Below, piece by piece: positions 35,442-44,560 of a DNA stretch of 64,000 bases. Numbering within the stretch: the stretch's first letter is position 1; each line of letters opens with the position of its first letter. Under the pieces are notes generated by a model, which was not told the origin of the DNA, did no database searches, and saw only the letters and a program-made list of their open reading frames with translations. Location of the stretch: contig JACRHH010000001.1 in NCBI GenBank assembly GCA_016212095.1, positions 90,184-154,183 on the forward strand, read 5' to 3'. A program made the position numbers and the translations under genes. The DNA comes from Nitrospirota bacterium. GTDB taxonomy: Bacteria; Nitrospirota; Thermodesulfovibrionia; SZUA-242.

Positions 35442-37889
35442 ATGACAATAAAAACAAAGCTTGGCCTTAACGTGATAATTATTATTGCGGCGGTGGCAAC
35501 CGTTGCCGCCGCAAGCATCATCGGCATGGGATTCATCAAGGACAGGTTGATGCATCTCACCGAACGCAGCACTCCGTATCAGTTAAGAGCCATAGAGCTT
35601 CAGCGCGCGATGCAGGGAGCCGCTTCAAGCCTGATCGAGGTCGGCATGTCGCGCACAAGGGAGGAGTTCAATGCTGCGCGCTCTGCTTCCGAAAAGGCTC
35701 TTTCCGCGGTAAGGAATGCGCAGGATGCGGTGAACGCGCTGTCCGACGGAGCCGGAACGGATGCGCATGGCGAGCTGAAGAACATGGCAGCCGGTTTGTT
35801 CAACGTGACCGACGAGCGGCTGAAGGCCGGTGATGCCGCGGCAGCCGCAAACGAAACCATTTCACAGGCGCTGAAAGACATCTCCGGAAAGCTGAGAAAG
35901 CTGGACTCGGAGATCAGGTTTGTTCAGGCAAGCAAGTCGGCCACATTCGAAACATCCATTACCGAGATGAAGGGAGTAACATCAAGGGTCAGAAATCTCG
36001 AACTGCTCAGAACAGCAATGAAGGATGTCCAGATTTCGCTCCTTGAGCTTGCGCGCGCAGCCGATAAACGATCGGCAATCATAGCCCGCGGCAAGGTCAA
36101 GACAGCGATGAACGGTGTTACCGGAAACGAATATCTCCAGACAAACAGGCAACTGCTGAACGACTTCAAGGCCTTCGAGCCGAAGCTGGAGGAGGCTATG
36201 GCCCAATACGCGGACGCTCTCGGCAAGGGGGGCGATTCAAGACCGCCCGATCCGATGAAGGGCGATCTGGGTGAAAAGCTGGCATCGATCATGGTTTCGA
36301 TCGATCAGGAGGCTCAGTCGCAGGGCGAAAAGTTCAACGACGAATCGAACAGGCAGGGGGCTGTGCTGCTTCAGACAAACATCGCGGGCAATGTGCGAGA
36401 AAGCGGCTCGGAACTGGTGGCAACCGGACTTGATCTGGATCAGCTTGTCACAAAGCTCTTCGCGATTGAATCGGAAAAGGAGTTACAGGTTGTCGAAAGC
36501 GGCATACGGGCGCTCTTCGTGCGCGCCGGAAGCACGCAAAAATCGCTTCGAAAGCTTCTTGCCAAGATGCATGCCGAAAGCGAGACAAAAATCCTTAAAA
36601 CCGTCGAAGACTCGTTTTCCTCCATTCAATCGGCCATGTTTGCCGAAGGCGGAATACTGTCGAAAATTCACAACCGCATCGACAGAAACCGCGAGGCGGC
36701 GGCAATAACAGACCGGATACGCAACGCGGTCGTCAAGCAGGCGCGCTCCGGCAGCGAGACGGTCTCATCGGCGCAGTCGGATCAGGAGCAGGCGATCGGC
36801 GAAGTGAACCGGCGCGTCTCATCCAGCACCTTTTTAATTGGCGCGATAGGCATCGGCGCGATCATTTTCGGCATATTTTTCGGCACATGGGTCTACCGTT
36901 CCATCGCGCGCCCTGTTGGGCAGCTCATCAGGGTTTCCGACGATGTGGCCGACGGCAACCTGAAAACCGAGATCGCCACCGATTCCAGCGACGAAATCGG
37001 AGTTGTCCAGTCGTCCATGGCGCGCATGGTGGGAAACCTTCGGGAGATGATCGGAAGCCTTGGCGGCGCGATAGAAGGCCTGGCAAGCAGTTCCGACGAA
37101 TTGTCAACCACCGCCGCATCGCTTGAGAATGGCGCGGCGACGCAGACGGATCAGGTTGAACATGCCGCCACGGCCATAACCCAGATGTCGCAGACCAGCG
37201 ACGACATGTCCAGAAACGCCGCCGACACATCGGAAGCGGCAAAGAGGATGAAGGACGCCGCGATTCACGGAAAAAACGCGATGGACATGACCGCCAGGGA
37301 ACTTGCCAAGTTCGCCGACACGTTCAAGAACTCAGCGGGCAAGGTGGAAGGGCTTGGACACAAGTCGGAGGAGATCAACAAGATAGTTGACCTCATCAAG
37401 GAGATTGCCGAGCAGACCAATCTGCTTGCGTTGAACGCGGCCATCGAGGCCGCCCGCGCCGGAGATCAGGGCAAGGGCTTCGCGGTGGTTGCCGACAACG
37501 TGCGCCAGCTTGCGGAGAGAACCACCGAAGCCACCGGCGACATCTCCAAAACAGTTCATGACATGCAGTTAACAGCCGCCGAATCGGCTGATTTCATGCG
37601 GATGGAGAGGGATAACGTTGCAAAAGTGCTCGAATACGTTACATCCACCCAGAAGGCAAATGAAGAGATGGTCGCATCGGTTGAACGAGTCACGGACATG
37701 GTTCAGCGAATTGCCGTGGCAAGCGAAGAGCAGTCGTCGGTTTCGAAGGACATCGCGCAGCATATGGAGGAAATAGCCTCGGTCACAAAACATCTTGGCA
37801 GCGCCGTCGGCGAAATCAAGCGTTCATCGGACAATCTGGCCGCGCTTGCCTCCAGCCTGAACTCGATGGCGGCGTGGTTCAAGGTTTAG
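35442..37889 (+). CDS. Methyl-accepting chemotaxis protein with large periplasmic domain
   Basis: This 815-residue receptor has an N-terminal membrane helix (about 8-28), a helical periplasmic sensor domain of about 430 residues, a second membrane helix (about 461-485), HAMP (486-540) and a cytoplasmic signalling domain to the C-terminus. The hairpin tip is [18 protein letters not shown]. The periplasmic domain is much longer than a usual four-helix bundle and could hold two stacked helical bundles. No C-terminal CheR/CheB tether pentapeptide is present. The gene follows a PstS-like binding protein by 41 bases. ATG 35442 follows GGGGAG. Confidence 0.9.
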   Translation: MTIKTKLGLNVIIIIAAVATVAAASIIGMGFIKDRLMHLTERSTPYQLRAIELQRAMQGAASSLIEVGMSRTREEFNAARSASEKALSAVRNAQDAVNALSDGAGTDAHGELKNMAAGLFNVTDERLKAGDAAAAANETISQALKDISGKLRKLDSEIRFVQASKSATFETSITEMKGVTSRVRNLELLRTAMKDVQISLLELARAADKRSAIIARGKVKTAMNGVTGNEYLQTNRQLLNDFKAFEPKLEEAMAQYADALGKGGDSRPPDPMKGDLGEKLASIMVSIDQEAQSQGEKFNDESNRQGAVLLQTNIAGNVRESGSELVATGLDLDQLVTKLFAIESEKELQVVESGIRALFVRAGSTQKSLRKLLAKMHAESETKILKTVEDSFSSIQSAMFAEGGILSKIHNRIDRNREAAAITDRIRNAVVKQARSGSETVSSAQSDQEQAIGEVNRRVSSSTFLIGAIGIGAIIFGIFFGTWVYRSIARPVGQLIRVSDDVADGNLKTEIATDSSDEIGVVQSSMARMVGNLREMIGSLGGAIEGLASSSDELSTTAASLENGAATQTDQVEHAATAITQMSQTSDDMSRNAADTSEAAKRMKDAAIHGKNAMDMTARELAKFADTFKNSAGKVEGLGHKSEEINKIVDLIKEIAEQTNLLALNAAIEAARAGDQGKGFAVVADNVRQLAERTTEATGDISKTVHDMQLTAAESADFMRMERDNVAKVLEYVTSTQKANEEMVASVERVTDMVQRIAVASEEQSSVSKDIAQHMEEIASVTKHLGSAVGEIKRSSDNLAALASSLNSMAAWFKV

Positions 37890-38124
37890 AGTCTGGCGGC
37901 AAGAGATTCCTTCGGTATTTCAGGTAAAGCTCTTCGACCTTTATTCTGGCCCAAGGGGTTTTCCTGAGGAATTGCAGGCTCGACTTGATGCTTGGGTCAT
38001 TGTTGAAGCATCTGATGTTGATTAACTCGCCCATCTTCGCCCACCCAAGATGCTCCACAAGCCGGGTAAGCATCATTTCCAGTGTTATGCCGTGAAGCGG
38101 ATCTTTATGTTGCTGTTCGCTCAT
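37879..38124 (-). CDS. VF530 family DNA-binding protein
   Basis: This 81-residue protein matches the VF530 (DUF2132) family almost throughout: Asp-Pro-Leu-His-Gly-Ile-Thr-Leu-Glu near the start, [16 protein letters not shown]-x-Phe-Leu-Arg-Lys-Thr-Pro-Trp-Ala-Arg in the middle. A structure of the Vibrio fischeri member is a small helical fold with DNA-binding character. The cellular role is unknown. Its 3' end overlaps the end of the chemoreceptor gene on the other strand by 11 bases. Confidence 0.9.
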   Translation of the reverse strand: MSEQQHKDPLHGITLEMMLTRLVEHLGWAKMGELINIRCFNNDPSIKSSLQFLRKTPWARIKVEELYLKYRRNLLPPDSKP

Positions 38125-38200
38125 ATCGGGCCTATTATAACTTAACCTGATTGCCGGCTGCGGTTGACCTTCCCCCCGCCGGGGCTATAAAATCCATCCG

Positions 38201-40021
38201 ATGTCGAAACAGCCTTCGCTTATCCCCGAATACGACGAGAGCAAGATCAAAACGCTCTCATCCCTCGAACACATCCGCCTCCGGTACGGCATGTACATTG
38301 GCCGCCTTGGCGACGGATCGAACCACGACGACGGAATTTACGTTCTTTTAAAAGAGGTTATAGACAACGCGGTTGACGAGTTCGTGATGGGATTTGGCCG
38401 CCGCGTGGAGATAAGGATCGACGGCGACACAGTGACCGCCCGCGACTACGGGCGCGGCATTCCGCTTGGGAAAGTGGTGGATTGCGTATCGCGCATAAAC
38501 ACAGGCGCGAAGTACGATTCGCAGGTTTTCAAGTTCTCGGTTGGCTTGAACGGCGTTGGCACGAAGGCGGTGAACGCGCTTTCGGAGCATTTCATCGTGC
38601 GCTCGGTGCGCGACGGCGAGTTCCGCGAGGCCCGCTTCGAGCGCGGCGCGCTCCGGGACGACCAGACCGGCAAGACAAACGAGCGAAACGGCACGTTCAT
38701 CACCTTCCGCCCCGACCGCGAAATATTTCCGCCCTACTCGTTTCAGGAGAGCTTTCTCGAAAGCCGTCTGTGGCATTACGCCTGCCTGAACTCCGGCCTC
38801 ACGCTGGTTTACAACGGCAAGCAGGTGAAATCCGAGCGCGGGCTGTTCGACCTGATAAACACCGAGATCGGCGAGGCCGCGCTCTATCCGATTGTTCATC
38901 ACCGCTCCGAGCGCATCGAATTCGCCTTCACCCACACAGACGCCTACGGCGACACCTGCTATTCCTTCGTGAACGGCCAGTACACGCCCGACGGCGGCAC
39001 GCATCAGGCGGCGTTTCGCGAGGGAATCGTGCGAGGAATAAACGAGTACGCCGGAAAATCCTTCAGCCCAACGGATGTGCGCGAGGGCGTGCTTGGAGCC
39101 GTTTCTGTTCGCATCGAGGAGCCGGTCTTCGAGTCGCAGACCAAGAGCCGCCTTGGAAACACAGACATCAAGGGCTGGGTGACGGGCGAGGTGAAGCGCC
39201 TGATCGAAGACTACCTGCACCGTAACCGCGAGGCGGCGGACGCTATTCTGGCCAAGATTGCGATGAACGAGAAGGTGCGGGTTGAGCTTCAGAGCGTGAA
39301 AAAGGAAGCGAAAGAGCTTGCCAAAAAGACAGCAATAAAAATTCCGAAGCTTAAAGACTGCAAGCGGCATCTAAACGACGAGAGCCAACACGGCGAAAAC
39401 ACGATGATTTTCATCACCGAGGGCCAGTCGGCGTCGGGCTCCATCGTGACCGCACGCGACGTGATGCATCAGGCGGTGTTTTCGCTGAAGGGCAAGCCCT
39501 TGAACTGCCACGGCGAAAAACTTGCGCGCATCTACAAAAACGAGGAGCTTTACACCATCATGCGGGCGCTTGGAATCGAGGAATCGACCGAGGGTTTGCG
39601 CTACAAGAAGATCATTCTGGCAACCGACGCCGATGTTGACGGCCTTCACATCCGAAACCTCATGCTCACGTTTTTCCTCACATACTTCGAGGAGCTTGTT
39701 ATAAACGGCCACGTTTTCATCCTGGAAACCCCGCTTTTCCGCGTGCGCGACGGCAAGAAAACAATCTATTGCTACAGCGAGGCCGAGAAGGCTGCCGCGC
39801 TTGCCGAGCTTGGCAAAAAGGCGGAGATCACGCGGTTCAAGGGATTAGGCGAAATATCGCCGAAGGAGTTCGGCCAGTTCATCGGCCCGGCGATACGGTT
39901 AAAGGAAGTTCAGGTGCGCGAAATCAAGCGCATTCCCGAAATACTCGAATTCTACATGGGCAAAAACACCCCGGCCCGCCGCGACTACATAATGGAAAAC
40001 ATTGTGGATGAGGTTCTGTAG
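38201..40021 (+). CDS. parE: Type IIA topoisomerase subunit B (topoisomerase IV ParE-like)
   Basis: This 606-residue ATPase subunit has a GHKL domain with Asp-Asn-Ala-Val-Asp-Glu-Phe near residue 54, then a transducer domain, and a TOPRIM domain with Ile-Thr-Glu-Gly-Gln-Ser-Ala-Ser-Gly and Asp-Ala-Asp-Val-Asp-Gly. The length (about 600, without the long GyrB insertion) fits ParE-type proteins. Together with the subunit A gene at 40332 it forms a decatenating or supercoil-relaxing enzyme. The symbol parE is given by resemblance; such proteins are also annotated simply as DNA gyrase/topo IV subunit B. A DUF2442 gene sits between the two subunits. Confidence 0.87.
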   Translation: MSKQPSLIPEYDESKIKTLSSLEHIRLRYGMYIGRLGDGSNHDDGIYVLLKEVIDNAVDEFVMGFGRRVEIRIDGDTVTARDYGRGIPLGKVVDCVSRINTGAKYDSQVFKFSVGLNGVGTKAVNALSEHFIVRSVRDGEFREARFERGALRDDQTGKTNERNGTFITFRPDREIFPPYSFQESFLESRLWHYACLNSGLTLVYNGKQVKSERGLFDLINTEIGEAALYPIVHHRSERIEFAFTHTDAYGDTCYSFVNGQYTPDGGTHQAAFREGIVRGINEYAGKSFSPTDVREGVLGAVSVRIEEPVFESQTKSRLGNTDIKGWVTGEVKRLIEDYLHRNREAADAILAKIAMNEKVRVELQSVKKEAKELAKKTAIKIPKLKDCKRHLNDESQHGENTMIFITEGQSASGSIVTARDVMHQAVFSLKGKPLNCHGEKLARIYKNEELYTIMRALGIEESTEGLRYKKIILATDADVDGLHIRNLMLTFFLTYFEELVINGHVFILETPLFRVRDGKKTIYCYSEAEKAAALAELGKKAEITRFKGLGEISPKEFGQFIGPAIRLKEVQVREIKRIPEILEFYMGKNTPARRDYIMENIVDEVL

Positions 40022-40061
40022 GCGCGATGGCATCAACAATTGAGGTACTTAGGAGCGTTTT

Positions 40062-40319
40062 ATGTATCACTCAGTCAAAGAAGTTATTCCCGGAAACGAT
40101 TACACGCTTTCCATAGTTTTCGACAATGGCGAAAACGGGCTTCTCGATATGAAGCCGATTCTTGACTTTGGCATATTTCATCAGATCAAGGATTATGAGG
40201 CTTTTCAAAGGGTTAGTGTGGCGTTCGACACAATCGAATGGGACTGTGGCGTTGACCTCGCCCCTGAGTTCGTCTATGCAAAATGCATGGCCGGCAAACA
40301 CGCCGGCAACACTCTTTAA
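40062..40319 (+). CDS. DUF2442 family protein
   Basis: This 85-residue protein of the DUF2442 family has Asp-Tyr-Thr-Leu-Ser-Ile-Val-Phe-Asp-Asn-Gly-Glu near the start and Val-Ser-Val-Ala-Phe-Asp-Thr-Ile-Glu-Trp near residue 55. Members are often paired with DUF4160 proteins in toxin-antitoxin-like modules. Here no DUF4160 partner is present: it lies alone, 40 bases after parE and 12 before parC, so it probably is carried on the topoisomerase mRNA. The ATG has AGGAG about 10 bases upstream. Confidence 0.85.
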   Translation: MYHSVKEVIPGNDYTLSIVFDNGENGLLDMKPILDFGIFHQIKDYEAFQRVSVAFDTIEWDCGVDLAPEFVYAKCMAGKHAGNTL

Positions 40320-40331
40320 CATCGCCCCTAA

Positions 40332-42335
40332 ATGCACCTTCGAGAACTGATCGACAAAAACTTCATCCAGTACGCCTCGTACGTCATACGCGACCGGGCC
40401 ATTCCGCACATCGACGACGGCATGAAGCCGGTGCAGCGGCGCATCCTGCACGCCCTGTGGGAGATGGACGACGGCAGGTTCAACAAGGTTGCCAACGTGA
40501 TCGGCCAGACTATGCGCTTTCATCCGCACGGCGACGCCTCCATCGGCGACGCGCTGGTGAATTTGGCCAACCGCGAGTTTTTCATCGACAGGCAGGGCAA
40601 CTTCGGCAATATCTTCACCGGCGACGAGGCTTCCGCGGCGCGATATATCGAATGCCGCCTCACGCCGCTTGCGCGTGAGGTGCTGTTCAACCCCGATCTC
40701 ACCGAGATGGTCGATTCCTACGACGGGCGCAACAAGGAGCCGGTGACGCTTCCGGCCAAGGTTCCGGCTCTTTTAATGATGGGAGCCGACGGCATTGCCG
40801 TTGGGCTTTCCACGCGCATAATTCCGCACAATTTCCGCGAGTTGCTTGAGGCCCAGATCGCGCTTCTGCGCGGCGAAACCGTGCGCCTGGTTCCGGATTT
40901 CCCGCAGGGCGGATTCATAGACGCCCGCGACTACGACGACGGGCTTGGACGGGTGAAGGTTCGGGCGCTCATCGAGTCTCGCTCAAGCAAGTCTTTGATT
41001 ATCCGCGAGATTCCGTTTTCCACAACCACCGAAAGCCTTATAGCGTCCATTGAAGACGCTGCGCGCAAGGGCAAGATAAAAATCGGCCAGATAAACGATT
41101 TCACGTCCGATCAGGTGGAAATCGAGGTTATTCCGGGGCGCGGCATATCTGCCGAGGAGCTTGAACCCGCGCTTTACGCCTTCACCGACTGCGAGGTTTC
41201 GGTTTCGGTGAACCCGATGGTTATCCACGAGGCCAGGCCGCGCCGCATGTCGGTAAGCGAAATCCTCTGGCACAACACGATAAAGCTTCGCGGCGACCTG
41301 GAAAAAGAGCTTCGCATAGAGCTTGAACGCCTTGACGAAAAAGAGCACCGGAAAACGCTGGTTCAGATATTCATCGAAAACCGCATATACAAAGAAATCG
41401 AGGAGAAGAAATCCGCCGACGCCGTGGCCTGGGCTATTCGCGACGGGCTTGCGCCGTTTCGGGCGCAGCTCAAGCGCGACGTAAGCGACGAGGACGTTGA
41501 CATGCTGCTCGAAATTCCGATCAGGCGAATATCGCGGTTCGACATCGAAAAAAGCCGCGAGGAGATACGCGAGATTCAGGCGCGGATTCGCAAGATCGGC
41601 GAAGAGCTTGGCGACATGACCGGTTTTACGGTGAATTACATAAACGGGCTGCTCGGCAAATACGCGAAGGACTGCCCGCGCCGCACCAAAATTCAGTCGT
41701 TCGAGACGGTTGAGGCGCGCGAGGTTGCGCTTGCCAACGTGAAGGTGCGCTACGATGAGGCTGCCGGCTATCTGGGAACCGACGTGAAGGACGGGCGGCT
41801 GATAAGCCTGTCGCCATACGACAAGTTGATGGTGATCCGCGCCGACGGAACCTACAAGATAACCGGCATTCCGAAGAAGGTTTTTGTTGGTGAAAACGCG
41901 CTTTATCTCGACGTTTACTACAAGGACGTGCTGTTTAACCTGATCTACCGCGAGAAAAAATCTGCGGTTTCGTTCGTGAAGCGGTTCAACGTGGGACAGT
42001 TCATACTGGACAAGGAGTATCCGCTGTTCGAAAAAGGCGGCGTGATTCAGGCGTTTTCGACCGGCGCGAAATTCGCCGTGAAGGTTTTCTACCGCAAGAA
42101 GCCGCGCCTGAAAGTCACCGACGAGGTTATGGATTTCGCCGACATGCCGCCGCGCGCGCCGTCGGCCAAGGGCAACCGTGTGTCGCCAAAAGAGGTTGCG
42201 CGGATACGGATTCTGGAGGGCAAGACCGAAAAAGATGCGGCGGACACGGCGATTCAGCCGATTCAGCCGATTCAGCCGGTTGAGCCGGTTACGGACACTT
42301 CAAAAAACGTTGCGCAGCCGAAGCTTTTTGAGTGA
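40332..42335 (+). CDS. parC: Type IIA topoisomerase subunit A (topoisomerase IV ParC-like)
   Basis: This 667-residue DNA-cleaving subunit has its catalytic Tyr at 105 (Ala-Ala-Arg-Tyr-Ile-Glu), preceded by the conserved Arg. Upstream are the Lys-Pro-Val-Gln-Arg-Arg-Ile-Leu and Met-Arg-Phe-His-Pro-His-Gly-Asp-Ala-Ser motifs of the QRDR. The C-terminus is much shorter than GyrA, lacking six obvious beta-propeller blades, and it ends with a low-complexity IQP repeat (42252-42290, 9-base DNA repeat). It is paired with the subunit B gene. Confidence 0.87.
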   Translation: MHLRELIDKNFIQYASYVIRDRAIPHIDDGMKPVQRRILHALWEMDDGRFNKVANVIGQTMRFHPHGDASIGDALVNLANREFFIDRQGNFGNIFTGDEASAARYIECRLTPLAREVLFNPDLTEMVDSYDGRNKEPVTLPAKVPALLMMGADGIAVGLSTRIIPHNFRELLEAQIALLRGETVRLVPDFPQGGFIDARDYDDGLGRVKVRALIESRSSKSLIIREIPFSTTTESLIASIEDAARKGKIKIGQINDFTSDQVEIEVIPGRGISAEELEPALYAFTDCEVSVSVNPMVIHEARPRRMSVSEILWHNTIKLRGDLEKELRIELERLDEKEHRKTLVQIFIENRIYKEIEEKKSADAVAWAIRDGLAPFRAQLKRDVSDEDVDMLLEIPIRRISRFDIEKSREEIREIQARIRKIGEELGDMTGFTVNYINGLLGKYAKDCPRRTKIQSFETVEAREVALANVKVRYDEAAGYLGTDVKDGRLISLSPYDKLMVIRADGTYKITGIPKKVFVGENALYLDVYYKDVLFNLIYREKKSAVSFVKRFNVGQFILDKEYPLFEKGGVIQAFSTGAKFAVKVFYRKKPRLKVTDEVMDFADMPPRAPSAKGNRVSPKEVARIRILEGKTEKDAADTAIQPIQPIQPVEPVTDTSKNVAQPKLFE

Positions 42336-42367
42336 ATGGGCGCCGCATCATCTGATACAATTTCCGT

Positions 42368-42847
42368 ATGAAGAAGCGGGTGTATATCGAAACAACAGTT
42401 GTGAGTTATTTCACTTCGAGGCCAAGCCGCGACATCATGATAGCTTCGCATCAGGAAGCAACCCGCGAGATATGGCCCAAGCTTGTTTCTGAATATGAAA
42501 CGTATGTTTCGGCGTTGGTCTACGAAGAAGCCGGACGAGGTGATCCGGAGCAGGCAAAAATGCGTCTTTCCGCCATCAAGCCTTTCAGAATGCTTGCCAT
42601 GGATGACGAGGCCGACAATCTTGCCGTAGCGATGATTACCGGCAGCGGCATACCGAAGGAGTACCCGGAAGACGCCCTTCATATAGCAATTGCTGCCGTT
42701 AACGGAATTGAAGCGCTTGTCACCTGGAATTTTTCACACATGAACAATCCCTTTACCAGAATCAAGGTCAGGCGAATCGTCGAGAGCTTGGGTTATCAGT
42801 GTCCGGAGATATGTTCGCCGGACGAATTACTGGAGGCAGACCAATGA
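42368..42847 (+). CDS. PIN-domain VapC-like toxin (Tyr-Ile-Glu-Thr-Thr type)
   Basis: This is a 159-residue PIN protein of the subfamily in which the first acidic residue is Glu8 (Tyr-Ile-Glu-Thr-Thr-Val-Val-Ser-Tyr) rather than Asp. Other expected acidic positions are Glu53-Glu54 and Asp102 in Pro-Glu-Asp-Ala-Leu-His-Ile-Ala. The C-terminus has Thr-Trp-Asn-Phe-Ser-His-Met, a conserved subfamily block. The stop overlaps the start of the next small gene (ATGA), a toxin-antitoxin layout with the toxin first. Confidence 0.85.
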   Translation: MKKRVYIETTVVSYFTSRPSRDIMIASHQEATREIWPKLVSEYETYVSALVYEEAGRGDPEQAKMRLSAIKPFRMLAMDDEADNLAVAMITGSGIPKEYPEDALHIAIAAVNGIEALVTWNFSHMNNPFTRIKVRRIVESLGYQCPEICSPDELLEADQ

Positions 42848-43035
42848 AAGATCCCATTGTTGACGAAGTTCGTCGAAACCGCATGGAACACACCAAAAAA
42901 TTTCAGGGCGACATGTCGGCAATATGCGCCGATCTGCGCGAAATCCAGAACGCTTCCGGGCATGAGGTTGTCAGGCTTGCTCCAAGGAAAATCTCGCGTG
43001 GCGGAGTACGTGGCGTGGCACGAAAAACGCGCTGA
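42844..43035 (+). CDS. Small antitoxin-like partner of the PIN protein
   Basis: This 63-residue protein overlaps the PIN gene by 4 bases. The start Met-Lys-Asp-Pro-Ile-Val-Asp-Glu-Val-Arg, then Glu-His-Thr-Lys-Lys-Phe and Asp-Leu-Arg-Glu, matches the small proteins usually paired with this PIN subfamily; those typically end in a Val-Arg-Leu-x-Pro-Lys segment, seen here before an arginine-rich tail. It is probably the antitoxin by position, with no DNA-binding domain recognised. The last 10 or so residues may be frameshifted or replaced, since an open frame in another phase continues downstream. Confidence 0.7.
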   Translation: MKDPIVDEVRRNRMEHTKKFQGDMSAICADLREIQNASGHEVVRLAPRKISRGGVRGVARKTR

Positions 43036-43160
43036 GATTGCTTGCGTGTACGGGAAAAGATGCTATAACAAAAATCATATTAAAGATTATCAATTTGGCA
43101 TTATCGTCAGGGAGCGCCAGAACGAGAAGATTTCCGCAGTGGAAGTACCTCTCGATGAAA

Positions 43161-43727
43161 TCAAACCCTGAACGCGCCGATTGCGCCCTTTAGTTCCGCA
43201 ATTCTTTTCGCCAGATCACCGGTTGAGGCAGCGTTCGCACCTTTTTCCATCTCGGCCACGGTTTCCGACACAGACTTTGCTGCCTTTGAAACCAGCCTGA
43301 ACCGCTCGCGAAGCTTCGTGGCCATGCGGTTGAAATCGTCCGCGACGTCAATGAATTCGTCGTTTCTGCGCAGTGTTATGTCGAAGGCCAGATCGCCGTC
43401 GGCCATGTCGGCTATGTCGTGCCGAAGGCGCGTGAGCGGGCCGTTAATTCCCCTGAAGAGTTGTCTCACCACAATCCATGTGACAACAAGCACTATAACC
43501 GACATGAACAGCATGGTGGAAAGCAGTTCCGGCAGAATCACCTCGCCGGTCGATCGGGCCGTGAGATGCAGGCTATACATCATCTGCTCAAGCTTGCGAC
43601 GAGCAATCACATTGAAAACGGCTCCCGCTCCCAGACCGGCGGCCATGGTCACAAGCACGAAGTTCATTATGAACCGCGTCTGAAAGCCCTTTTTCGACAG
43701 GAAATTCCTTCGCTTGTATGGTTTCAT
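43161..43727 (-). CDS. HAMP-domain membrane protein without output domain (HAMP-B)
   Basis: This 188-residue protein has two membrane helices (about 18-42 and 66-88) around a short periplasmic loop, then a HAMP domain (about 89-140: Arg-Gly-Ile-Asn-Gly-Pro-Leu-Thr-Arg-Leu, Met-Ala-Asp-Gly-Asp-Leu) and a C-terminal coiled coil. No kinase, GGDEF or methyl-accepting domain follows. It is the last gene of a run: HAMP protein, heptaheme cytochrome, HAMP protein, separated by 8-9 bases. ATG 43727 has AGGAG at the right distance. A role in passing a redox signal or docking the cytochrome is an inference. Confidence 0.8.
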   Translation of the reverse strand: MKPYKRRNFLSKKGFQTRFIMNFVLVTMAAGLGAGAVFNVIARRKLEQMMYSLHLTARSTGEVILPELLSTMLFMSVIVLVVTWIVVRQLFRGINGPLTRLRHDIADMADGDLAFDITLRRNDEFIDVADDFNRMATKLRERFRLVSKAAKSVSETVAEMEKGANAASTGDLAKRIAELKGAIGAFRV

Positions 43728-43736
43728 CGCCACTCC

Positions 43737-44552
43737 TTATTTGTTATGGCAGGCTGTGCATAGTTCGCTTCTGTCCATGGACAACTTGTACGGCATTCTG
43801 GAGTACGGATCGTGGCACGTGCCGCAGCCTACCATGCCGTTTATCAGCTTCAGCGCTTTCGGCAGCATGGACTTTGGAGTCATGTCGCGCCTTCTTGCCT
43901 GAACCATGTCGTAATTCACGCCTATCGGATGAGGTGGTTCACGGCCATCGCCGGAATGCTTCCAGGTTCCGGCTCCAAGGTTGGCGTCAACATGCCCCGC
44001 CCGCGAACCGTCGTGGCACGACAGGCATTCAGTGGATACCGCGTCTATTCCGATTCCCGGAGATTCCTCTATGTACTGCCCCATATGCGCGATTTCGATG
44101 TCGGTCTTATGGGAACCGGCGGCGGCAAGCGGATCGGAACGGTGGCATACGTCGCAGAACGCCCGTCCGCTCAATGCCCGCCGCAGGAAATTGCTTTTGC
44201 CGCCTGAACTGTTGGTTGGCGATGCGTGAATGTCGTGGCAGGTGGCGCAGGTGAGCTTGCCGTTCCACGAAAGCGGCATGTCCGGCGGCACAACGGCGGC
44301 TGCCGGAACGATCTCAACCGGATGCGAATAGTTCTCTGAAATGCCACGATGACATCTCGCGCATAGTTGCAGCACCGGAGCTGTCATGCGAAGCTTGCCG
44401 CCGGATATGACGGCCCGCGCCGGGTCGGTGATATGGCAGCCCCGGCAGTCGCCCGGCCCGAAGGCGTGCGGATTCCCGTATGCCGTGGCGTCACTCGTGC
44501 AGACCGCCGCAACAAGCACGAAAGCCGCAAGCAAAATCAAGGCGCGACGCAT
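43737..44552 (-). CDS. Periplasmic heptaheme c-type cytochrome
   Basis: This 271-residue secreted cytochrome has a signal peptide (about 1-25, ending Ser-Asp-Ala-Thr-Ala-Tyr). Seven CxxCH motifs are present: CRGCH, CARCH, CATCH, CDVCH, CLSCH, CGTCH and CTACH, with several Ser-His-Pro/Pro-His-Pro and His-Thr-type distal histidine candidates between them. The layout (CxxCH followed by His-Ala-Ser/Ser-Asn-Phe-Leu) resembles doubled CXXCH domains of NrfB/cytochrome c3-like electron carriers. ATG 44552 was chosen because the signal peptide begins there; a GTG four codons earlier is possible. It sits between two genes for HAMP membrane proteins. Confidence 0.87.
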   Translation of the reverse strand: MRRALILLAAFVLVAAVCTSDATAYGNPHAFGPGDCRGCHITDPARAVISGGKLRMTAPVLQLCARCHRGISENYSHPVEIVPAAAVVPPDMPLSWNGKLTCATCHDIHASPTNSSGGKSNFLRRALSGRAFCDVCHRSDPLAAAGSHKTDIEIAHMGQYIEESPGIGIDAVSTECLSCHDGSRAGHVDANLGAGTWKHSGDGREPPHPIGVNYDMVQARRRDMTPKSMLPKALKLINGMVGCGTCHDPYSRMPYKLSMDRSELCTACHNK

Positions 44553-44560
44553 TCCGGAAG

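Noticed and set aside
38348..39370. 340-residue minus-strand frame inside parE
   Set aside because: Antisense to a well-supported type II topoisomerase; a by-product of GC-rich codon use.
42857..43171. 104-residue open frame overlapping the small antitoxin-like gene
   Set aside because: It starts out of phase inside that gene with no ribosome site. The C-terminal part (from about 43000) could be a relic but matches nothing I recognise.
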